Made by a program: the position numbers and the translations under genes
Notes under the pieces: model-generated
What the model was told of the DNA's origin: nothing
Databases searched by the model: none
What the model saw: the letters and a program-made list of their open reading frames with translations, nothing else
Assembly: GCA_015680685.1 (NCBI GenBank)
Contig: MNCI01005936.1
Location: 638,896-702,895, forward strand
Length of the DNA stretch: 64,000 nucleotides
Source: Gnetum montanum
Lineage: Eukaryota; Streptophyta; Gnetopsida; Gnetales; Gnetaceae
Direction: 5' to 3'
Shown here: piece by piece, positions 22,250-35,329 of the stretch
Position numbering within the stretch: position 1 is the first letter of the stretch
Layout: every line of letters begins with the position of its first letter

Positions 22250-24356
22250 CTTGACCTCTTGTGAGGACAAGTTTTCCACTTTTTTATATCACACTATCTT
22301 TAATTATTTTAAATATTTTTCTTACATTTTCTATTTTCATGAAATTTTTACTTTCCTTTATATATTTTTCTTTGTCTTTAAGTTATATATGCTTTACATT
22401 TGTAAGCTTTTTATAATTTAACATTTATTGTTGTTACTAGCATTGGCAAATGCAATGCATGAGGATTATCATTTTCATGTATAGGCCAACCTTGTTACTG
22501 GGACTATGTTCTCTACCAATGGCTTATTAAGCATGCAATGATACAAGCTAGTAAGTCCATGACATCCATCCCTTCCATTTTTGTCAATATAGAGGTCCAC
22601 TTCATAGAGATAATATGGTTCTTTCATATGAAAAGTAAAAAGAACTCATGATCTAGCTACCCAAAGCAAGGGAAAAGAACCAAGGGGGAATGAAAAATGG
22701 TATAACCTCAAGGGGATTTATTGAATCCTTAAGCTTCTTTGATGAACCTCATGATGCTATGTAGGTATATCATTACTCATATTGTAATTTTAAATAGAAG
22801 TATGTTCTCTACCAAGTGTGAATCCCCTCATAAAAAAAACAAGAATAAAATCACACACCTCTAAAGATCTCTTGGGAAACAAGAACTAGTTATAGAGCTA
22901 GAAAGACATGTTATCCATGCCTAAAAATACCCCTCTAACTAAAGCCAATATTTCTTCTAATAAATTGTAAAGTGTAACTACTTCCTTATTTGTTTTTTAC
23001 TCAGCAATGATATTCTTTCATAGTTTTAATGATTTCATGGTTGTAAGTTTGGGGTAAAACAACACAAGACCACTAGTATTGGTATGGACTTGGTTTGAAA
23101 CTTGGACAAAATGGCATACAAATCATCTTAAAAAAATCCATCCATGAGAATCTATTGTCAAAAAGGTAAGGTATCTCACATTCCCATTCCTACAATCCTT
23201 TCTACAGGTCCACTATTCACCTCACTACTACATATCATGGTTCACTTGATGGAATTTTTTTTTAAGTATAGTGCAAGTATCCAATGGTGATGGTTATGTG
23301 GGCATGGCCCTAGATCAATACTAAATTTTCATAGTGCCTAAGGATACCTTGTGAATTAGTTATGGAAGGGCATTTAAGACATGGACCTACTTTGGGGAGG
23401 ATCCACTTATATAACTCTTAGACATCTAGCTTATAATTCATCACCACATACCAAGTTTCATCTAGTTGCAATCCTAATGATATGAATTATCTAGCTTTGC
23501 TTGTTTTTTGAAATAATTTTTGGCTTGAAAACTAACATTTCCAAATCTAAATGTGAGCATTTTATATGTCCAAGACCTTAATCAAAACCCTAGATTTATT
23601 GTTTGCATCTTTAAAACTCCTTTTTTGCTTTCATTTAACCCTCAATTCTCTTTAGAACATTTAAAGATCCCTTAGTTTTTTAAGTAAAAATTTTAGTATA
23701 CAATTGCATCAATGCAGTAAGATATGTCAATACATCTCATCAACATAGTATAAAAATAGTATATATATATATACATAACACTTAGCTAGCTTTTCATATT
23801 TGCTTCCAAATAAAAGACATCTTTTTATAGTTTTTAAGCTTAGAAGCTTCCAAGAGCCATAACTTCTTTTTATAATATCTGATTTCACCTATTTTGTGAT
23901 TTTTGAACTTCTTAATATAAGACTCTACATCAAGTGGCTGTTGAACAAAATTTCTAAGATTCCAAAACTAGTTATATGAACTAGGGCATTAAAATAATAA
24001 TAAAATCAAGGAAATCAACATATTTAACTATCTTTAACCATCAAGATTTAAGCATCTACAATCACTTAAGAGCTTCAACATCTGATTTTTCAAATTAACA
24101 CTAATTACAGATGATCGAAAGGTATAAAAAATTAAGAATTAAAGCTAAGATTGATCCATGATTATCCATGGGATTATAGATGGCTTCTAAATAAGGTTTA
24201 CAAGTAAGTGGACCATCATAGCCTAGGAAGAAGCACCCAAGGGAAGGAAAAGGATAATAATACCAACAATAAAAAGAGTAAACTACTGAGGCAACCCATG
24301 TCATGGGACCTTTGAAAGAATAGTGCAAGATGGAATCTATCCACTAGATTTTCACC
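22250..24356 (+). other. E4 non-coding region with conserved block
   Basis: No ORF is supported. Two landmarks match the other elements in reverse complement: 'AGTAAGTCCATGACATCCATC' (about 22551) and 'CCTACTTTGGGGAGGATCCA' (23386). Their spacing, about 0.83 kb, is close to that in E1, E2 and E3. A (TA)n run lies at about 23760-23775. Confidence 0.6.
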
Positions 24357-26720
24357 ATGGACAAAAGATCATCAAGGTATGATGAGGCACTAAGACTCAG
24401 GTTAAATCTAGAGGAAACCTTAATAGAGGTTTGCTTAGAGAAGGTTTAAAGTAAGGAGATCCAAAGTATAGTTCTTCAAGAACTAAACTTTGGATCTTTC
24501 TTAGAGTTTGCACTAGAGGAGATCCATGTATAATTATAGGTGTTACCACAATGCTTCATCATTTCTACCAGTTAGAATTGGTACTTAGAAGAAACTTATC
24601 TCTTCTAGAACTACGATCAGGGAGATGTAATAGTAAAAATTAAAGATATTACCATCTCCTACTTAGTGGAGGTCAAAGCAAAGGTCCTAGAATTACCCAA
24701 CATTGGGTTAAAGCTTATAAAGGTGTTGACATAGGTAGATGTGGAGGTCAAAAAGGAATGGACTCAACATTGCTATGGAGTGAACCATAAAGAGTACAAT
24801 GCTCTTACAAAGGAAGAAAGAGTATACTTTAAAATTATGTCCTATCATCTTAATCTAATGATATGACCAAGCAAGGTCATTGCCTTCTCTACAAAAGCAT
24901 GTGCAATTGTAAGTAAGAAGTTCTCCATTAATCTACATCAACTCATATTTGTAAAAATTGAAAAAGGTTTAAAGAAAATGGATGGATAGGATGACACTCC
25001 CCATTTCTTGCCTCATTAAAAAATTTTGCAAATAGGAAGAAATAGCTTGCTATTCCAATGATATACTTCCCAAGGCTCCTACCAGATCCTAGTAGAAAAT
25101 GATGAAGGATAAGGCCCTTGCCAAGTTCCAAGAGGAGGCATCAACTTTGCCACCAATAGCAACATTCAAAACAATAGTAGTAGATGAATGCTTAAGGAAA
25201 CTTATGGACTAGATGTAGTAAGAAGCCTTTGGAAGTGGTTGTAGTGGTGAATCATCGATGTACCATTTGGTCATGAGCCATCTAAAAGAAGTTACTAGAA
25301 CTATTAACTAGCCAACAAATGATCTAGGTAACTTGTTCTTCACTCAAAGAAATGAGGCTCCTATTCATACTAAGCCTAGTGCATAAGAGGTTATGGTGTT
25401 CATCCCTAGGGAATAATTCTCTAAAATCTCCAGGAATGCCATGACTTTCTCCATCATGTTGTTGGAAGAGAAAGGTGCAACGATCCTAGTAATGCCTTAT
25501 AAGGGCTAAGAGACAGCTACAAAAGTAATTGTTAATAAATTTAGAGAAGCTTTAAGGGCTCCTACAACATTTATCCCAAATACTACTTCTATGGTAGATA
25601 TTTAAGTATTTGTAGGAGTTAGGAGTAGGGGAATGAGTGTAGCTTAGCATGAGGAAGTTCTTGAACGACTAGTTGAGTCTAAGAAATCAATTCTAAAAAT
25701 ATTTAACATTCTAAAAAACATCACACTGATCTAGTCAAAGTTGTTAGAGATAAAGGATAAGCTTCTAGATACACAAGCAGAACTTGAGGAAGTTACTAAC
25801 ATGAATTAGAGGTTGATAGTGGAGGTTGCTAAACTTAGAGCCCACTTATCCAATCCTACCATTCTGTAGCTAGAGCTTATAAGAGATGAAGCTTTTCAAC
25901 AATTTCAACAAAAACTAAATGAGACCAAGAATGATAAGAAGCTTGCAGCCCTTGACACAGCATTATCAAATACAATGATTACTATAATAAATAATGACCT
26001 CCTAAATATACGGAGAGAAAATAAAATTGTGACCAAGAAGAACTAGCATATGTAAAAAGCTAAGACATCAAAGGAGTAACTACTAGAGTACATTAAGTAA
26101 TAGCAAAAACAACTCTCTAGAGTAAACCAAGATGTTAGAAGATTGATTGCAGAGAATAGAAATCTCTTAATGGAGGAGGTATAAGTCATTCATTAAAAGA
26201 ATATCATTGAAATTGCTACATAGAAGAATGAATCCCTAAAGTACAAGAAATGAAGGATCATTACAATGACTAGATGAGAATGCTTAAGAAGGTAATGAGA
26301 AGCAAATCAAGTTAGTAAAGGCTAAGATAAATGATGCCCTCCAACAACTATAATAAATAGGTAATGCATGATAGCTCATCTTTAATAAACTAAATGCATA
26401 CAACTAGATAGAGATCCACCTAAAGGAGTTGTAGATCGAGGAGATAACAGAATATATGGAGTTAGCCAACCTTCATTATGTAGACCTAGCAATGTTATTT
26501 GTAGGGTAGCTATGATCAAAGTTAGAGAAATAAGTAGCCAATTCCTACCTCCTCTATAAGGTGAAGTTTAATCTCCACAAGAAACAAAGTAAAAGCTAGA
26601 AGTGACTAATGTAGAGCTTGAAGTTCTCAAGAGTAAGTTTGAAGATCAAATTTCCATTGCTAAGAACATATCTAGAAGGATGACTAATCACCAAGAGTTG
26701 CAAAACCTTGTCTAAACATT
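24357..26720 (+). pseudogene. Accessory 3' ORF of E4 (broken)
   Basis: It starts MDKRSSRYDEALR at the ATG 24357, matching MDPRREG in E3 (48952, minus). The N-terminal domain holds 'WYLEETYLFWNYDQGDVIV' and 'VKAKVLELPNIG' (E3: 'WYLRETYQFWHNKEEDTII', 'IVKALKIPNKG'), then 'KEYNALTKEERVYFKI' and 'LHQLIFVKIEKGLKK'. The second half (about 25700-26700) is Lys/Glu/Leu-rich, with heptad-like spacing of a coiled coil. Stops are mostly TAG. No known function; comparison with the 3' ORFs of Athila-type Gypsy elements is only positional. Confidence 0.7.
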
Positions 26721-26969
26721 CAACATCAAATGGAAGTATTTCAACCACCACGGTTAGACCTATCATCAAGCAGAAGGCATGGCCAGTCCTCTTCTTGTCT
26801 CACTTCACTTGGCACCTATTACTCACTTTCACCAGCTCTACAACTCCATCCTAATATGACCTCTAATGCTTGGGTATAAATACCTTAGGTCAAACTCCCA
26901 AAGATAACCTTGCGAGACATGCCCATTATTACAACACACTCTTTTGGATCTTAATTACAAATTTTCCTT

Positions 26970-29900
26970 TCAAGTCTTATTACAATAAATACAATGTTAG
27001 TTATGAAGAGACACCATCTTTGTTATGCAATGATATCATTTAGGAATGGGGATGTGACACTAAAATTAAAGATGCAATGTTTAGCTTGGCCAATGATAAA
27101 GCTCTAGGTTTTGATGGAATTCTCATTGAACTTTTTAAAAATCATTAGGGTTGTTGGTATGGACCTTTATTGTACTTTTGTAGAAACTATTGAACAACGT
27201 TCTATTAATTAAGAGATGAATAAAGAAGTTATCAAATTATTCCTAAGAAAGGTAATCTTTCCTACATTGGTAATTGATGCCCTATTACTGTTCTAAATTC
27301 TTTTTAAAAATCTTTCACCAAATGTCTTGCTAAAAGATTAAAACCAATTATTTTTCAGTTAATTACTCCAGTGCAAACTGGCTTTGCCAAAGGTAGATGT
27401 ATTATAGACAATGTTGTTGCAACTTGGGAGGGTATGTAGTCAATTGAGGATTCCAATCAAGACAATTCTTTTTTGAAGTTTGATTATGCTAAAGCATATG
27501 ATAGAATTAAATGGTAGTTTATTATTATTTTTCTTTGCAAATATGGTTTAAAGAATTTTTTTTTTTTTGGATGGTGAAGACTCTTTTTGCATATGATAAT
27601 GCACTTGGAGTTACAAATGTTGGCATTACTAATAGTTTTAAGCTTAAATGTTCAATTAGGTAAGGTTATCCTCTTACTCCTTATCTCTTCATCCTTGCAG
27701 TAGATTTTTTACATCATGTTATATAGAAGAACCAAGAACATAATTTTCTATAAGGTATCTTTATTAAAAATAATGTTCCTACTTTATTAAATATGCATTT
27801 TGTAGATGACTCCTTTTTTATGATAAAAAATGACAAAGCTATTGCAAATCATCTTTTGTATTCTGTTGATTAATATTGCAGACTTTCAAGTTCTTATATT
27901 AATTAGTTTAAATCTTCTATCTTTTGCAATAAGGAGGTTCAAGAATGGGCTTTGTCTAAATCTTGGCATTTCTAGAGAAGTCAGATGTTCTCAAATTGTT
28001 AGGTATTTCTAGAGAAGTCAAATGTTCTCAAATTGCTAGAAGAAGATTAAACAAACACTTATTTAAGTGGAAGGAAAATAAGCTTTCAATTGCTAATAAG
28101 TTCATTGTTTGTAAGCATATCATTCAAGCTGCTAATGTGTATTATTCATCATGTTGGACTCTTAGTATTTCTACATATTGTTACATTGATTGACTTGTAA
28201 CCATTCTAGAAAAGGATTTTATCATGTAGCATGGGACATTTGCACTTCTCACAAAAAAGATGGTAGATTAAGATTGATGAATTGTTATAAGTATGGTATT
28301 TTTTTTTATGTGCCAAGGGGGTAGTTAAAATTTTATCTAGTGGAGAGCCTTGGAAGCTTCTTTTTCATGAGTGCATTTGAATAGGTAAGTCTAGAGGTAG
28401 TGATTACTGAAAAGATACACATTTTTTTTAATTGGATCCTTTTTTCAAAAGGTATTACTATATCAAGTTCCATTATTGATGAGCAGCGAGGTACCCCTAC
28501 GCCCAACCATACAATCACAAGCATTCATGCATTATTCGGTCAAATTTTATGGATGGGACTAATTGTGCATCTAGATTGTTATGTCTTGGTCACAGTTCAC
28601 TGTCTTCCCACTTGGATTAGTGGTAGCTTTGTCACATATGGTTTAGTCCAAAGTGAGGCATATGATAATTGATGTTGTTTGGCCTTATACTACTTCCAAA
28701 GATAATGAAGAAATCAATTATTTAAACTAATTGACAACATAAATTAAAGTCTAAACTAGCCTATGGGCAATGAGTGTCCATTCCTAGCTTGTTGTACACA
28801 TCCTGAACCCACGTATCTACTACTAGGATTACCAAGCGCTATGCTACTAGGTGAACTAAGCAATAATGCTAATGGGATTACCAAGTGAATACATGTTTAT
28901 GCTTGAAACTAGTCGTGCTTATTTTGCCAATTCATTGACGTGCATGGAAACAAAAATATTAACTAAGTACATGGAATATAAATTAGATTAAAAGTAAATT
29001 TAATCTAAGTCAAAGTGCTACAATGAATAAGAATCAATCTCTATCTTATTGCCATTCATAGAATTTGTCCAAGTACATTGCCACTTGAATAAGATGCTAT
29101 ACAATTGACTTAGATCCACACTGCGGGCACTCACTGATTGTTCTCTAAGACTACGGAATAAAACTACAAAAGTTTGGCTACTCTGTTGACAAAACTTATA
29201 TGGAAACTATGTGCCCAACTACTATATTTATAGGCCGGCACATACCCTACAATATCGGATATTCGACATTGCATCTTAGGGCTTGATATTGGATACCTAA
29301 CATCGTAGCTTTGATATCGGAGCCTTGCAAAATATGATTCATCAATTATCATAAAGCACATTTGAAAGGTTTGGAATTTTATTAGTGATTTTTAAACTTC
29401 TATACTATTATTGTCTCTACCTCTATGCTTAATAAGCTTCTCTTTGGTAGCTTCCCATTAATAATGAACCATGGGCTATTAGGTGTCCACACCTTTGCAG
29501 TACATGATGTAAGCTTGTCATTTCTTTTCTTTCATCCCTTTGCATACATAATCATTGGATTACCTGGTTTGGTATTAAAGTCTCTATGACATTAATATTT
29601 TTAGAAGGTCTATATTTTTTGATCTTATGGATAGTTTGAACATAAGTGTAACTCTTCAAGATTCTCATAATGGTTTTCTTAATTTTTCTTGAATTAATGA
29701 CCATCATGCTTTTCGATATCATTCCAAGATTGTGTATACTCTTATTGGTTCTAGTACTAATATTTGGCCAAGACTCAATTATCTTTGCAAGGTTAATCAC
29801 AATGTGCAATTATGGAAGCAACAAATTTAGAAGATATGGAATGTTGTTACTTCTTTAAAAATTAGACATTTCTTTTGGTATTTGATTCATCAAGGTTTGC

Positions 29901-30420
29901 CTATTGGTATTTGAGGCTCGCATTTGGGTGTTCATGACCCAAAATGTCCTATCTACAACATGGAAGATACATTCATAGCTCTTGGACTTGGTGTAGTGGG
30001 AATTTACATGGTTTTCAACCAAGATGGGATAAAGTCTTATGTAGGGACACTCAACTTCAAAGATTCCTACTTCATACTTGGCAATGTTTTTGTTTTTTTA
30101 TTTTTTATGCCATCTGACATAATTCAACAGTTGAATTCCAAAATATTTCTCTCTTTAGTTTTTTTTATTAATAGGAAGTGAACATGCATTGGGGCGCTTT
30201 TGAATGAGGGCAAAGTCTAATCATTTTTATACCCTAAAGGAGAGGTTTTTTAGAATTGGTTGTAAAGATAAAAACCAAAAATGGCATCTCCAAAATTGTT
30301 GGGCTTTTACTTTTTGTTGTTTTGGAGTTTCTTCTCTTTTATATTTTGAATTTTTATTTTTAATATATTTATTTTTTAGAATTTTTATTTTTAATATATT
30401 TAATTTTTAGAGTAGCTCAT
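26970..30420 (+). mobile_element. LINE remnant, split by a solo LTR
   Basis: A non-LTR retrotransposon without its endonuclease part. RT blocks: 'DKALGFDGILIELFK', 'KSFTKCLAKRLKPII', 'TPVQTGFAKGR', 'KFDYAKAYDRIKW' (27480-27515), 'YPLTPYLFILAVDF' and the catalytic 'MHFVDDSFF' (27793-27819), whose FxDD is intact. After the solo LTR (28477-29344) a zinc-binding region ('DPKCPIYNMEDTF', 29936-29974) resembles the zf-RVT domain of plant LINEs. Many stops, often TAG. The T-rich tail ends near 30420; no target duplication was recognised. Confidence 0.8.
28477..29344 (-). mobile_element. Solo LTR in the LINE, E0-like subtype
   Basis: + strand ends are TGATGAGCAGCGAGG and ATGATTCATCA. It is flanked by a perfect 5-bp duplication ATTAT (28472-28476 and 29345-29349) and has no internal sequence. 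The TATA box lies near 29226 (TATTTATAGG on the + strand), beside a GATATC-type array (29250-29325). It inserted into the LINE and then lost its internal region by LTR recombination. Confidence 0.92.
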
Positions 30421-30433
30421 GATATATATTACN

Positions 30434-30951
30434 AGTTGAACCCGAAATGTGATTTCTAAGTCAATGAACAGCCCCACATCCTCCTCTCCGCGGATTGTGA
30501 TTGTTCATTAAAGTTTAGTTGTAGGTTTTTAAATTATATATGTTAATTCAACACGTCAACAAAAGTTGGCCAATTTTTCGTAAATCGTGAAAAACACGGC
30601 AACAGGTGTACGTGAGCAGAAACTAGTTGCCTGCTCTCAAATCCAAAACGTAGATTGCAATCAAACCATCACGTTTCACAGCAGATCGGCTCTTTTTTTT
30701 ATGCTTTTTTGTTGTTTGTGGTGTCTGTAAAATATCTTTCTAACCGGTGTCCTAATGCGCGAATATGCGCAACAAAAGTAAGGTACATCTCTCAGAGAAA
30801 TACGACAGAAACCAGCGTTAATAAAACATCTGGCATACTGAGAAAAGATGGAGGCCTCGAAGCTTCTGCAATTGCAGTGGTAACGACTATTTTTGTTCCT
30901 CTGCAATCATTTTCCGGCTGCGGATCTGCAATTGCTGGTGAGAAAACGGTG
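30434..30951 (+). promoter_or_regulatory. Probable promoter and 5' UTR of the GOST gene
   Basis: This stretch between the LINE tail and the ATG has more CG steps than the surrounding transposons (for example CCGCGG at 30488), which fits unmethylated gene DNA. A TATA-like AAATTATATATG lies near 30531. The transcription start cannot be fixed from sequence. Confidence 0.45.
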
Positions 30952-33900
30952 ATGGCGGATTTTAGGGTATGTTTTATCATACTTGTACTCGCCCTTACGG
31001 TAGTGGTTGAGGGCTCCGTCCACGACTACGTTGATCAGATGTTCGAGGAAAAGGGCAACGCGTACGTGTTGGCTGGTGGAAATGAAGGCATGCAAGCATC
31101 GTTTGCTACCAAAAACCAGGCGGACGGATCGGGTTTTAACAATGGCAAATCCTACATCAAGTTAGTAGTATATTTCTAAAATTTTTACAATTTTTGAACT
31201 TTTTTTTCTCTATTTATTGTTTCGTGTATTCATGCTCGGGATTTTGTTTAGAAGTAATTGAGCATGAATCTGTTTGGATCTTCCGCGTTTCTGTTTTCTG
31301 TGTTAGAATTGCGTGGGAATTGTAATTTGATTGTTCATTTGCAACGGATTTTTCACGAATGTTTGAGCTTTCTCTGGATCCGGGAAGCTGACTTCTTGTA
31401 GTTCTATTTATTGATTTGAGGCCTTAGTTGAAGTAAAGTATTCGAGGTTCATCAGCTGACGAGATAGGTTTGCAATGGGATGATTTCTACGTTAATTGCC
31501 TGTTCCACTGTAATTTGGACTAGTATGGCCTTAGGGTCTGCTCATTGTAGCTTTCATTTAAAACAAAAAGATGAAAACGAAAACCAGGGAACGACCCTGA
31601 TTCAGATTTTTCACGGAGCGGTTTCACTTTGAAGGAGTTCAGTTTATAAATTCAAGTTTCGTTTCTTTCTATGAAATTTTGAAGGCCTTCGTGGGCTGTA
31701 ATCTTTTCTCGTGTTAGATCCCGTACATAGCTAATTCAAAAGAATGATTTGCACTTTTGATACAAACTTTGAAGATGACGATTCTGAAAATGTCACTTGA
31801 GTGTATTAACCTAGCTCAAAATGCCACGAACAACCATTGTGAGAAAGCAGGAAACTGCATTTTAGGTTTCAATGAAAATCTATCGTGCATACGGCTTGTG
31901 ATTTATCCCAAGGGTATCTGGAGACATGCGCTACCTTGGGGCATGGTAAAAATATACATATTTTATGCTATGGTGTTAGGTTGACACTAGACATAGAAAA
32001 TTCTCATCAGATCCTTTGCCTACCTTAACAGTGAGCCTATATTGATTAGATGAAGGCACAATGATGATAAATGAGAATCTATACTCAATGCTGCAGCAAA
32101 CGTTTGATCGAAAAGAGCTGAAATCAATGATATTGAGTAATAAAGTTTAATATCATATTCAACTCATGAAGAGGATAGCCATCATAGTACGTTCCACAAA
32201 TGCACAAAACCACAACTAAAACAAACGTGTAATCATTATAGTGTTGCAGAGACCTAGTATATTGGTTTTTCAGGTAAAATTTTAGGATGTTTGAGCATCT
32301 CAAGATTTGACCCGATAACTTTGTCCATTTTGAAGTATGGCTTGAGGGAGCATAATTTCTGTCTACAATATCAGGATAATTTTGTTAAGAAAAATACAGG
32401 ACATATTAAAATATCTATTAAGAAATGATGCTGAAGATGCAAGACTTTCAGATATTGTACACTATACAGAATATTTAGTAGGTCATGTTTGCTTAAATAA
32501 TTAAAATCCACATGAGTCTTAGCATCCTGCAAATGACAAATGAATAGAGAGATAGAGAGTTCGCAGCAATTGAATTCTGAATAAAGAGCCATCAAGAATG
32601 AGAGTGTTTAATTTCTATAGCAATCAAATGATGTGTCTTATCAACTTTTACTGTATAATCCTAAGACAGCTACATGGCTGCACAATATCATTAACTGTTC
32701 TTAACCTTTGATTTTTGCATTATCATTCATGTACACGTTTTTTAAAGCTAAGCTGTTTGGTTTATATCATTTAATCTTCTTTCACAAACTTGATAGTAAC
32801 TGTGTATATTTCATAAATATGGATAGGTTTGAAAATATTGTTGTAACGAGGTCAAAGGAAGTTGCTGCTCAACATGAGGAAATGGAAAGTGCGACTGGGC
32901 TAGTTCAGGCTATTATATTTGAGGTGTCTGACCATGCTAACATTGGTGGTTCATTATATGGTGGCCGAAATGAAATCTGCTGTACTCGAGACCTTGCACA
33001 AATGCATGGATGCAAAGTAGGACGAGTCATACTGCGACCATCAGACAGAGATTCTAGTTGGCCTCATGCTTTAGATATAACATTCGGTGGAAATGATGTC
33101 AAAGCACAAATGTCTGCAGAAAAAGTTGTGATTCCTAAAACAGGAATGTATACTGTGTATTTCATAGTTTGCGATCCCAAACATAAAGGTTTGGTGTTGA
33201 ATGGAAGGACAGTATGGAAGAATCCAACCGGGTATTTACCTGGCAGGATAGCACCTCTTATGACATTTTATGCTTTCATGTCTCTTGCTTACCTATTACT
33301 AGGGCTTGTATGGTTTTCACAATATATCAGATTCTGGAAGGATGTTTTGCAGCTTCAGAACTGTATAAGTCTAGTTATTTCTTTGGGAATGTTTGAAATG
33401 ACACTTTGGTATTTTGAGTATGCCAATTTCAATGCTACTGGAGTGAGGCCAATGGGAATTACTTTCTGGGCAGTTACATTTGGTGTGGTCAAGAAGACAA
33501 TAGCTCGCTTGCTTATTTTAGTTGTTTCAATGGGTTATGGTGTAGTAAGACCAACACTTGGAGGACTAACATCAAAGGTGCTACTTCTTGGTGCAACATA
33601 TTTTGTGGCATCTGAATTATTAGAAGTGGTGGAAAATGTTGGCAAAATAGACGATTTTACAGGGAAAGCAAGATTGTTTCTTATACTTCCAGTTGCTATT
33701 TTGGATGCCATTCTGATTCTTTGGGTTTTCACCTCTCTATCCAAGACCCTGGAAAAGTTGCAGGTATTCTAAGTTTATATTAAAATTAAGTTCTTTGAAT
33801 GTTACACCAATTGATCAAATTTTTAAATTTATATAAACTTTGAGTATTTTATTGTGTTTTTTCTGTATTAGGCAAGGAGGCTTTTTGCAAAACTAGAGAT

Positions 33901-35329
33901 TTATAGAAAATTTACAAATGCATTAGCAGTGGCTGTAGTTGTATCTGTGGCATGGATTGGTTATGAGGTGAGTTGTGATGTAGATGTGAATTGTTTTCTT
34001 GTTAGTTTTCTTTTTTCTGGGCAATATTGACATGGAAATGCATAGTTAATTTGAACATGATTTATACCCTGTAAAAAATGATTTCTTAAAGCATAGTATA
34101 CCATTGTACTTCTGAACAAAAGTCCATAAGGATTTACACTAAAGAACATTTTTCTTCAATCCGAATCTCTTTATAATCTTTACTCAATCCCTAAAATTGC
34201 AAACCACATTGACATTTTAGCTTTGATGGTTTTTTGCTGGAACTCCCTCTGTGACTTACACTGAAAACTCACCCCTCATACCAAATACTTGGCAGCAATC
34301 TAGCCAAAATATCTTCTTTAACTGTCGAATTTGTCATGGCTTTCTGAAGCCGATCAGCATGTTGTTACTTTTCAAGGGGCTGGACTCTTCTTCCTTCTCC
34401 TTTGACCATCCTTGGACTGAATCTCAGCTTGAAGTACCTAATGTCATCCAATCAGGCTGTTTTCCCTTTTCCAATCCAAGAGACTTTGTGTTCTTCACCT
34501 TGTAAATTACCTTGTATTGTGATGAATCTGCTCCTTTCAAATCTACACATTCAACATTTTTTTAATCTCTTGTTCATCTACCTAACAACATTCCGATTCC
34601 CATCTAAAGAAAGGCGAATGAGGTAGAGTTAATACAGAAAAAAAAAAGTGAAATGGGCCATTTATCAGACCTTATCGTGGTCATCTTTTTGCACTGCATT
34701 CCTTTATGCAACCCAGTCACTAAACAAAGGACTTTATTCAATCTGCAACAAAGTCATTGTCTTTGGTTCATCCATGTATCACCAAAGTAGCAATCTGCAA
34801 GTTGCAAATCAGGTTAATCCTTATTTTTGTAATAAGTCATGAAAACACTACATAATTTGACATATAAGATAACCTGACGTTTCAAATAACTTTTGAAGTA
34901 ATTATTATCATGCTTTGCTTTCAGCTCTACTTTAAGGCAATGGATCCTTTTAATGAGCGTTGGCAGAGTGCTTGGATTATTACTGCATTTTGGCACATAT
35001 TGTCGTTTGCCCTTCTTTGTGTCCTTTGCATGTTGTGGGCTCCATCTCAAAGTTCAAAGCGGTATGTGTTATGGACATATTTGCATAATTGTTTATGCAC
35101 GGTACTGCAAATGTAAATTTAGTTAGGACTAACAGATATTCTATGCCATATCAGATATGCTTACTCAGAAGAAACTGGGGAGGATTTTGATGAGGAAGAG
35201 GCAATTGCATTAACCTCAGCGTCTTCAGTAGGAAATGGTGATTCAAAGCAAGAAAGGAAAGATAAGAGGACAGGGAATACAGATGTTTTCAGCTTGGATG
35301 AAGAAACAGAGGAAGACAAAAGGGAATAA
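30952..35329 (+). CDS. TMEM87-like GOLD-domain seven-transmembrane (GOST) protein
   Basis: A Golgi/endomembrane GOST-family membrane protein ('lung seven transmembrane receptor' in plant annotation); exact role in plants is not settled. Exons: 30952-31160, 32827-33763, 33872-33967, 34925-35061, 35155-35329. All introns are GT-AG with matching phases, giving 517 residues. Residues 1-21 form a signal peptide; 22-210 the lumenal GOLD-type domain with Cys121, 122, 132 and 185; seven hydrophobic helices lie at about 212-235, 246-266, 281-305, 318-337, 352-373, 397-417 and 431-452. 'YGVVRPTLGG' and 'WAPSQSSKRYAY' fit the TMEM87 branch better than the GPR107 branch. The tail is acidic (EDFDEEE). The start has purine at -3 and G at +4; the frame is open for 99 codons upstream, but only this Met begins a signal peptide. 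Confidence 0.93.

Larger units (their letters stand above)
20590..26720 (+). mobile_element. E4: truncated Gypsy element on the + strand, with accessory ORF
   Basis: The remnant starts inside the RNase H/integrase linker ('KEIKNIVVNHLSQLRW', about 20613 on), continues through the integrase (to about 22200), a non-coding block (about 22250-24350) and the accessory ORF (24357-26720). Both LTRs, gag and RT are missing. A SINE interrupts the pol at 20659-20800. Stops are frequent. The layout integrase, conserved block, accessory ORF is the same as in E3. Confidence 0.8.

Noticed and set aside
30676-31095. Minus-strand frames opposite GOST exon 1
   Set aside because: They are antisense shadows of the coding exon and its open upstream frame.
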